Shown: one piece after another, positions 6,165 to 11,759 of the stretch
How positions within the stretch are numbered: position 1 is the stretch's first letter
How the letters are laid out: every line of letters begins with the position of its first letter
Source of the DNA: Candidatus Latescibacterota bacterium
GTDB lineage: Bacteria > Latescibacterota > UBA2968 > UBA8231
Assembly: GCA_021295675.1 (NCBI GenBank)
Contig: JAGWBY010000026.1
Span: 88,097 to 99,855, forward strand
Length of the DNA stretch: 11,759 bases
Direction: 5' to 3'
Notes under the pieces: generated by a model
Seen by the model: the letters and a program-made list of their open reading frames with translations, nothing else
The model's database searches: none
What the model was told of the DNA's origin: nothing
Translations under genes and position numbers: made by a program

Positions 6165-8643
6165 TCGGGTCGAGGTGCTCAAGGAGGGGGCCTCGGCTAT
6201 CTATGGTTCGGATGCGGTGGCAGGTGTCGCCAATTTTTTAACTCGCGCTGACTTCGAGGGTTTTGAGGTTTCGGGGGCGCACGAGTATATCGCTGGCGCG
6301 GGCGATAGCAACGTCGGCGCGATCTGGGGTGGGAAACTCGGCAGTGCCCATGCGATTGTTGCCGGGGAATGGAGGGGCCGTCAGGCGCTACCGGCCTCCG
6401 AGCGGGATTATTTGCTGCAGCCGTGGCACGGCGGCGGGCAGCGCCTTGGCTGGTCGAGCTTAGGCAATCCGGGTACCTTCGCCGTTGGTGCGCCAGCCCC
6501 TTGGACCGCTGCCATCCACGCCCCGCGTTGCGAGCAGTTTGGCGGCTTCCGGGAATCTTGGACCTGCCGCTTCCGCTATCAGCAGTACGAGAATCTGATC
6601 GAGGACATGAGCCATATCCGTGTTTTTACCGAGATCAACGGTGCGCTGGACAACGGCACGGAGTATCACTTAGAGGGTCTGGTTGCCCAGGCTGAGATTC
6701 CCGAGTGGTACACTACGCCTTCGTATCCTCCCTTCCCCTTGACAGATACGAGCATCATGGAGGTCGCGCCCAACCACCCAGGTCGGGAGGCTTTCTGTGC
6801 GGACTACGGCGCTGAGGAAGGCGATCTGTATTACAACGAATGCCAAGGCGGCGAGAATTGGTATTTCAACGGGCGTCCATTTGGCAACTCGGGTCCCGGG
6901 CGCATACTGGGCCGCGACTCCCGCACATGGCGCGTGGCGGCTTCTGCCAATGGCGACTTTAGTCAAAATACTCATTTTGATCTAGGCCTCTCCTATTCCC
7001 GCACTGAGGGCAACTACAATCTGCCGGGGGTGTACATCGAGCGGCTGTTCCTCGGTTTCCGCGGGTTTGGCGGACCCGATTGTGGCGTTGGCGTGGAGGC
7101 GGATAACGCGTCCCTTGCTGGGATGCGGCTCAGCCCACTCAACGGCCAAGAGGCAGGTCAGGGCGACTGCCAGTACTACAACCCCTTCGGCAATGCCATC
7201 GAGTTCGCGGATCAATACGGCGCGGAGTTTGCAAGCCAAGCGAATCCCGATTACCGCGCCAACCTCGCCAACAGTTCCGAGTTGCGGCACTGGCTCAATC
7301 AGGAAGTCGATCTACAGAGTACCGCGGATCTGCTGGTCGCCGATGCGACGCTGAGCGGAACTTGGGTCGAGGACGTCGCCAGTTACGCGGCCGGCTATCA
7401 GTTCCGCCTGCTCAATGCCAGCGGTGACCCCAACGACGAGGGCGACGTGACCATCAACCCCTGTCCGGTGGTGGGTGATGATACCTGCTCAGCGGAGGAC
7501 CGGTTTGGTCCCTATGCGTTCACCAATGTGAATCGGCCGTATGATGAATCGCAGACGGTGCATCGCTTCTTTGCCGAGATTCCCCTGAGCTTGGGCTCGC
7601 GCTTTGACGCCCAACTGGCCGCCAACTACGAGTTCCACGATGTGGCGAGCAGTTTCGACCCCAAGTTCGGCTGGCGCTATCAGCTGGTGGAATCGCCGAC
7701 TCAATCCGTGTTTTTGCGCGGCGCGGTGCAGACGACGTTTCGCACGCCATCGCTGGACGATGTGAATGAAAACCCGCTTTCGACGCTCGAGTGGATCAAT
7801 GAGACGGGTGCCTATCAAACGGTGGACCGATTCGGTAGCAAGGACCTCAAGCCCGAACAGGCTTTTACCTATAATGCGGGCTTCGTCTTAGTCACTGAGG
7901 AGGGCCTTGATGCGACGTTTGACTACTGGAGCTACGATTTCAAGGATGTCATCGGGGCCATGCCGCACGGGGCTATTACCGCCTTATATGCCGATGAAGC
8001 CAATAATGAGGCCCTGAAGCAGTTTATTGTCTGCCCGGACGGGATCGGCACGGGCACGTGCGCGGCCTCCGAACTGGAGCGGGTGCAAGTTGATATTATC
8101 AATTGGCCAGGGGTCAAGACCTCGGGAATTGATTTGCATTTAGGCGGGAACACCGATGCCGGAGCTGGGGAAGTTTCGCTCAACTTGGACGCTACGTACA
8201 CGCTGGAGTACCGGACGAAGGCTCTGACGCTTGGCAACTTGGTGCTGCAAGAGGGAGCAGACGCGGCCGGCTACCTGAACTTTGGCAATCCCATTGCAAC
8301 CTCGCTACCGAAGTTGAAGGGTCAAGTGTCGGCGGGCTATTACTGGGCAGGTTACCGCCTCGTGAGCTTTTTGAATTACATTTCGTCGTACGAGGACCGA
8401 GGATCGATGAACTCCGGTAATGATGCCGTTGAAGAAGTATTCGGCACTATTGACTCGTTCGTCACTTGGGATGTGAGCTTTCTGTGGGACTTGTCCGAGG
8501 GCGTCAATATCGCGCTGTCGGGGATGAATTTGCTCGACAAGATGCCGCCGCTGGTGAACATTGAGCAGGCGTATGACGGCTTTACACACGACCCCAAGGG
8601 ACGGCGGTTGAAGCTGGCCGTGTCCTATAATTTTGGCGGGTAA
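6121..8643 (+). CDS. TonB-dependent receptor, C-terminal part (rest of plug and beta-barrel)
   Basis: This frame continues the receptor begun at 5505. True homology starts at about 6136 with VNAIPSIAVDRVEVLKEGAS and AIYGSDAVAGVANFLTR, the end of the plug. A 22-strand-type barrel follows, with alternating aromatic and polar segments, to the closing strand GRRLKLAVSYNFGG. The ATG at 6121 overlaps the upstream frame and has no ribosome site of its own, so it is only an apparent start. The barrel region holds ten cysteines in five close pairs (for example CEQFGGFRESWTC and CPDGIGTGTC), probably disulfides in extracellular loops. Such receptors take up siderophores, vitamins or glycans using TonB energy; no ligand can be assigned. 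If the frameshift is real and not bypassed, this part lacks a signal peptide and TonB box and is a pseudogene. The rest of the frame is open for 2.5 kb, which suggests the break is recent or an artefact. Confidence 0.85.
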   Translation: MSRRAVNAIPSIAVDRVEVLKEGASAIYGSDAVAGVANFLTRADFEGFEVSGAHEYIAGAGDSNVGAIWGGKLGSAHAIVAGEWRGRQALPASERDYLLQPWHGGGQRLGWSSLGNPGTFAVGAPAPWTAAIHAPRCEQFGGFRESWTCRFRYQQYENLIEDMSHIRVFTEINGALDNGTEYHLEGLVAQAEIPEWYTTPSYPPFPLTDTSIMEVAPNHPGREAFCADYGAEEGDLYYNECQGGENWYFNGRPFGNSGPGRILGRDSRTWRVAASANGDFSQNTHFDLGLSYSRTEGNYNLPGVYIERLFLGFRGFGGPDCGVGVEADNASLAGMRLSPLNGQEAGQGDCQYYNPFGNAIEFADQYGAEFASQANPDYRANLANSSELRHWLNQEVDLQSTADLLVADATLSGTWVEDVASYAAGYQFRLLNASGDPNDEGDVTINPCPVVGDDTCSAEDRFGPYAFTNVNRPYDESQTVHRFFAEIPLSLGSRFDAQLAANYEFHDVASSFDPKFGWRYQLVESPTQSVFLRGAVQTTFRTPSLDDVNENPLSTLEWINETGAYQTVDRFGSKDLKPEQAFTYNAGFVLVTEEGLDATFDYWSYDFKDVIGAMPHGAITALYADEANNEALKQFIVCPDGIGTGTCAASELERVQVDIINWPGVKTSGIDLHLGGNTDAGAGEVSLNLDATYTLEYRTKALTLGNLVLQEGADAAGYLNFGNPIATSLPKLKGQVSAGYYWAGYRLVSFLNYISSYEDRGSMNSGNDAVEEVFGTIDSFVTWDVSFLWDLSEGVNIALSGMNLLDKMPPLVNIEQAYDGFTHDPKGRRLKLAVSYNFGG

Positions 8644-8674
8644 AATTCGGTTTTCAACGACGATCACCTGGAAT

Positions 8675-8709
8675 GTAGGGGGCGGGGCGGTTTGCAAACC
8701 GCCCCCTAC
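8675..8709. repeat. GC-rich palindrome, REP-like element or terminator
   Basis: The core 8684-8705 is a perfect 22-bp palindrome (GGGGCGGTTTGCAAACCGCC plus two bases). Outer arms GTAG (8675-8678) and CTAC (8706-8709) also pair if GGGGC (8679-8683) is bulged. TTTT (8710-8713) follows, so a transcript from the receptor gene, whose stop is 32 nt upstream, would form a very stable terminator-like hairpin. The GTAGGGG...CCCCTAC style also resembles short palindromes that are scattered in many copies in some metagenomic genomes. Only one copy is present here, so the repeat status is inference. Confidence 0.65.
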
Positions 8710-8803
8710 TTTTGATCCCTGACCGATTGAGAAACAGATAATCAATCTCGCGAAAAACAAAGGGAGCGAACGGAGTTGCCTCCCGGGAATCCTTGAGAAG
8801 CCC

Positions 8804-9811
8804 ATGATTATATCCCGAATAATCGTCCATCAGCCCGCCGGTCTGTTGCGCATTCTGACCGACGCGGACTTGGAAGGTCAATGCACTGGAGTTCCGGCCA
8901 CGGTCTCCGGCCACGATGTGGCCGAGGCGGCCTCTATCCTCGTCGATGCGAATTCCATCGATCGCGAACGGCTATGGCTGGCGTTCAATGAGGCGGACGG
9001 GAAGGTTGCCGCACTGCGCGCCTATATTGACGTGGCATTGTGGGATCTCACGGCCAAGGCCGCTGGCCAGCCGGTGCATCGGCATGTCAACGGCTTTCGC
9101 AACCGCATTCCGATTTGCAGGAGGTCGGAGCGGAACTTAGCGGTGGAGATCGTCGAGGAAGCACAGGAAGCGCAAGGTGCAGGTTTCCGGGCGTACAAAT
9201 TCGACGCCCTTTTGGACGAAGAATCGCTGATAGACCTGATAGGCGACATGCGCAGGGCCGTAGGACCGGATTTCTGCCTGTTGCTCGACGGCCGGACGCG
9301 GTGGATCATTGACCAGGCGATACGGATCGGCCGGGCGCTCGACGCGGCGGATTTTTTCTGTTTTGACCGGCCGAGGCCCGACAACGACATCTCCGGCGGC
9401 AGGCAGCTAGCCGCGGCGATTGATACCCCGACGAGCATGGGCGTGTCCAGTCCCATGGAAGCGGCGCAGGTTATGACGACTCAGGCGGCCGACCACGTCC
9501 GCATCGGGGTAACGCCGGCTGGTGGTATGACGGATGTGCTTAAGGCCGCCCGCTGTGCCGAAGCCTTCGGGGCCTACTGCCATTTGGACGGTTTGGGGAT
9601 CTGCGACGGGTTCGCCCATTTGCATCTGGTAGGCACTATCCGCAATACGCCCTTTCTGGAGGTGGGCGAAAATGGAGCGTCTTCGCCGTTCATCGAAAAT
9701 CCGCTGCAAATATGCGATGGGTACATCCAGATTCCCGCTGCGCCGGGACTGGGCATGGAGATCGACATGGGTGCCGTCAACGAGCACACCGAGGAACTGA
9801 TAGAGAGCTGA
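8804..9811 (+). CDS. Divergent enolase-superfamily protein with altered metal site (MR/MLE-like)
   Basis: This 335-residue protein has the mandelate racemase/muconate lactonizing enzyme fold. AYIDVALWDLTAKAAGQPVH (73-92) and the ending NPLQICDGYIQI followed by PAAPGLGMEIDMGAV (299-325) are typical. Key positions differ from the family. The usual KxK/KxH is K132-F-D134. The first metal acid is D162, but DGR replaces the usual DAN. The second metal Glu is D188 (CFDRP instead of EEP). The third metal Glu appears to be V214 (SMGVSSP). The dyad Asp before GGMT appears to be G235; H260 may keep the His position. The capping domain is about 62 residues shorter than in the next gene, measured to the ALWDL/MLWDL motif. 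It may be a pseudoenzyme, a partner of the next protein, or an enzyme with changed chemistry. The ATG at 8804 has only a modest GAGAAG site. The next gene begins 6 nt after the stop. Confidence 0.8.
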   Translation: MIISRIIVHQPAGLLRILTDADLEGQCTGVPATVSGHDVAEAASILVDANSIDRERLWLAFNEADGKVAALRAYIDVALWDLTAKAAGQPVHRHVNGFRNRIPICRRSERNLAVEIVEEAQEAQGAGFRAYKFDALLDEESLIDLIGDMRRAVGPDFCLLLDGRTRWIIDQAIRIGRALDAADFFCFDRPRPDNDISGGRQLAAAIDTPTSMGVSSPMEAAQVMTTQAADHVRIGVTPAGGMTDVLKAARCAEAFGAYCHLDGLGICDGFAHLHLVGTIRNTPFLEVGENGASSPFIENPLQICDGYIQIPAAPGLGMEIDMGAVNEHTEELIES

Positions 9812-9817
9812 GGCCCT

Positions 9818-11005
9818 ATGCAGATTCGAGATGTGAAATGTTACCTATTGCAGGGTGAACCTGCGACGCGACAGGAGAGTTGCGGGGCCAGAGGAAGCAT
9901 CGCCCCGGTGCCGCCGGGTATCTCCGGGCTGCTTACCCACGACCAGGGATTCGGTGCGGTCGATCCCGAGGGATTTACGTTTACCGGGGAAGAGCCCGAG
10001 CCAACGTATCGCCTAATGATCCGGCTCGTGACGGATGGTGAACTGGATGCGTACGCCAATTACGCCACGGGTTACAATCCCCGAGAACTGGAATGGGAGG
10101 CCAAGGCGTTCTTGGCCCGGTATGCCCATATGCTCATCGGCGTGGATGCCTTCGACCGGGAATACATCTGGCAGCGGTTTTGGATGGCCCAGCGATTCAT
10201 GTACACGGGTAGAGGGCTGCTCGACACCATTGACCGGATGTTGTGGGATCTGGCGAGCCGAAGCGCCGGCCTGCCGATCTACAAGCTGCTCGGAGCCTGC
10301 CGCGAAAGCGTTCCTGCGTACTGCAATGTCGGTGGGCGGACCATTGACGACTTGGTGGCCCACGCGGTGAAACGGGTAGAAGAAGAGGGTTTCATCGGCT
10401 GCAAGGATCACTCGTATCGGGGGGTGAAAGGCAACGGGGAGATGGCTAGGAAGCTGCGGGAGACGCTGGGCGACGATATCCTGCTCTTTCACGATCCTGT
10501 CGAGTCGTACACAGTCGAGGAGGCTATAAAAATCGGCCGCATCCTAGAGAAGTACCATTACAGGTGGATCGAAGAGCCGCTGCAGGATTACGACATCATG
10601 GGGCTGAAGAAGCTGTGCGCCGCGCTCGATTTGCCGGTTTTGACCCTTGAATGGATCGGAGCCATCGGCGGACAACCCTACAATACGGCACCGTATTTGG
10701 CGCTACAGGCCGCGGATATCGTCCGACAGCGAGGTATTGGCATCACGGGTCAGGTCAAACAAGCCCAACTGGCCGAAAGCTTTGGCGTCGAAGTACACGG
10801 CGGCGATCCCCAGGTCATCCTGTCCATCGGCAACGACCCTGTCTTTGAGGCCATGGGCGTGCAGCCGCGTCCTCCCGAGGAGGAACTAGATTGCCGGGGT
10901 ACGGTCGTCGTAGAAAATGGTGCCATGTCGATAGCTTGGAGCGCCCGTCCCGCGGCGGAACCGGACTGGGACGAGATGGCTCGGAGCGCCGTTTTGGTCA
11001 TTTGA
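9818..11005 (+). CDS. Mandelate racemase/muconate lactonizing enzyme family protein (probable acid-sugar dehydratase or epimerase)
   Basis: This 395-residue enolase-superfamily enzyme is of usual family length. The capping domain (1-135) leads to DTIDRMLWDLASRSAGLPIY (136-155). In the barrel, K196-D-H198 (GFIGCKDHSY) marks the second-strand catalytic position. The three metal acids are D226 (LLFHDPVES), E252 (RWIEEPLQDYD) and E278 (LTLEW). GITGQVKQAQLAESFGVEVH (308-327) supplies the seventh-strand His, H327. The Asp that normally pairs with this His is not evident; R303-Q304-R305 stand where QPD is usual. The family abstracts the proton alpha to a carboxylate with Mg2+, giving racemisation, dehydration or cycloisomerisation; the substrate cannot be named. 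GAGG (9810-9813) overlapping the upstream stop serves as ribosome site, so translation is probably coupled to the preceding paralogue. It converges on the HAD gene with a 14-nt gap. Confidence 0.88.
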   Translation: MQIRDVKCYLLQGEPATRQESCGARGSIAPVPPGISGLLTHDQGFGAVDPEGFTFTGEEPEPTYRLMIRLVTDGELDAYANYATGYNPRELEWEAKAFLARYAHMLIGVDAFDREYIWQRFWMAQRFMYTGRGLLDTIDRMLWDLASRSAGLPIYKLLGACRESVPAYCNVGGRTIDDLVAHAVKRVEEEGFIGCKDHSYRGVKGNGEMARKLRETLGDDILLFHDPVESYTVEEAIKIGRILEKYHYRWIEEPLQDYDIMGLKKLCAALDLPVLTLEWIGAIGGQPYNTAPYLALQAADIVRQRGIGITGQVKQAQLAESFGVEVHGGDPQVILSIGNDPVFEAMGVQPRPPEEELDCRGTVVVENGAMSIAWSARPAAEPDWDEMARSAVLVI

Positions 11006-11019
11006 CCGCGGAACGATCT

Positions 11020-11715
11020 TTACAGTAGTGCCTCGGCTAGCTCGGTAAAATTTCCCACCTCTACATCGGGTCGGTACGGCGTTTCTTCGTAGGGCAGGGC
11101 GTTGCGGTTGACGAAGGCCCCCCTCATGCCGCAGGCCCGTGCGCCCAGCACGTCGAATGAATTGGCCGAAACCATCATGCACTGTCCCACTTCTAGGTAT
11201 AGCAAAGCCGCGGCCCGGCGATACACCCCAGGGTGCGGCTTGAAAGCACCTACTTCTTCAACCGAGATAATGCGGTCGAAGTCCCAGCCCATGCGGTTGG
11301 TCGCCAGATGGGCCAAAAAGTCCGCCTCGCCGTTGGACAGGGCAACTAGACGATAGCGCCCCTGTAACTTTTCGAGGGCTGCCCGCACATCGGCGAAGGG
11401 GTTGAGGTGCTGCCAGGCTGCCATGAGCCGGGGGACATCCTCTTCGTCTGCGTCTATTCCCTCTAACGCCAAGACGTAAATCAAGGCCCGCCGCACCGTC
11501 TCCAAATAGCCGCTGTGGCCCAACAGGAGGATATTGTCCTGATATTGCTCTAGGCGCTGGCGCGCCCGCCATTGGTTCCACAGGTGCTCGGGTGGGACCG
11601 GAGACCCTTTATCGCGCAGGTAGGACGCGATGGCTGGGGTCAGGCTGCCGCCCAAGTCGAGGACGGTGCCGAACAGGTCAAAAGTGAGGGCTTGTACTGC
11701 CGGAAATTTGGCCAT
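11020..11715 (-). CDS. HAD-family hydrolase, 2-haloacid dehalogenase-like
   Basis: This 231-residue soluble hydrolase has all four HAD motifs. Motif I is TFDLFGTVLD, with nucleophile D13. Motif II is ALSNG (S127, N128). Motif III is the Lys in AFKPHPGVY (K159). Motif IV is SANSFDVLGARACG (S183, N185, D188). The SxNxxDxxGAxxxG form, and the helical cap with LWNQWRARQ (R50), are typical of type II L-2-haloacid dehalogenases, although many relatives are small phosphatases. The Gly at position 16 in DLFGT matches the dehalogenase DxYGT form better than the phosphatase DxDGT form, so dehalogenase-like is preferred; the natural substrate is unknown. The ATG at 11715 has AAAGGCGG a few bases upstream on the minus strand. 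The gene converges with the second enolase-superfamily gene. A short fragment related to it lies at 3576-3653. Confidence 0.88.
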   Translation of the reverse strand: MAKFPAVQALTFDLFGTVLDLGGSLTPAIASYLRDKGSPVPPEHLWNQWRARQRLEQYQDNILLLGHSGYLETVRRALIYVLALEGIDADEEDVPRLMAAWQHLNPFADVRAALEKLQGRYRLVALSNGEADFLAHLATNRMGWDFDRIISVEEVGAFKPHPGVYRRAAALLYLEVGQCMMVSANSFDVLGARACGMRGAFVNRNALPYEETPYRPDVEVGNFTELAEALL

Positions 11716-11759
11716 TGATCCGCCTTTATGGGTTTTGAATGCGGCCAGCGAGACGCGTT

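Noticed and set aside
8724..8746. GATTGA/TCAATC inverted repeat after the palindrome
   Set aside because: It is a 6-bp AT-rich stem with an 11-nt loop and no T-run or positional support; chance is likely.
8305..8805. Minus-strand open frame over the receptor 3' end and the palindrome
   Set aside because: It is antisense to the barrel end, contains the hairpin within its coding span and has no family features.
1..11759. CRISPR array, tRNA, rRNA, transposase or defence system
   Set aside because: No regularly spaced repeats, cloverleaf sequences, rRNA motifs, DDE/HUH transposase motifs or nuclease and toxin families were seen; the window is a metabolic and transport region.

Overview
The window is high-GC bacterial DNA (by eye), densely coding, from a Gram-negative (outer-membrane) organism. 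A TonB-dependent receptor shows the outer membrane. A secreted protein with a NYPNPFNPST-type sorting-like module and a dockerin points to the FCB-related or candidate-phylum world (Latescibacterota, Poribacteria and similar lineages seen in marine or sponge metagenomes). This placement is inference from gene style; no rRNA or marker gene is present.

Layout. Bases 1-141 are a non-coding leader with a perfect 8-bp inverted repeat. Bases 142-1551 hold a two-gene plus-strand operon of Rossmann-fold (extended SDR, NAD-dependent epimerase/dehydratase) proteins; the second has the full catalytic motif set and the first has lost much of it. Converging on it, with overlapping stop codons, is a 660-residue secreted protein (1548-3530, minus). 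It carries a signal peptide, a carboxypeptidase-regulatory-like domain, a T9SS/FlgD-like module, a dockerin pair and a sorbosone/glucose dehydrogenase-type beta-propeller. The 337-bp divergent intergenic region 3531-3867 holds a palindrome, candidate promoters and what looks like a small remnant of a HAD-family gene.

Bases 3868-8643 look like an uptake block: a BCCT-family inner-membrane transporter (TTG start, perfect Shine-Dalgarno), then a TonB-dependent outer-membrane receptor. The receptor is broken by a frameshift, and apparently a small deletion, inside its plug domain at about 6132-6136. A strong GC-rich palindrome (8675-8709, terminator-like or REP-like) closes this block.

Bases 8804-11005 hold two adjacent, probably co-translated enolase-superfamily (mandelate racemase/muconate lactonizing enzyme-like) genes. 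The second keeps the three metal-binding acids. The first is about 60 residues shorter at the N-terminus and has replacements at several ligand and dyad positions. A HAD-family (2-haloacid dehalogenase-like) hydrolase gene converges from the right (11020-11715).

Together the genes suggest import and oxidation or dehydration of small polar organic compounds (sugars, acid sugars or betaines), but no complete pathway or substrate can be read from the sequence. I saw no tRNA, rRNA, CRISPR array, transposase or clear defence or toxin module. The best leads are the broken receptor, the unusual domain order of the secreted propeller protein, the degenerate and canonical enolase pair, and the HAD remnant.
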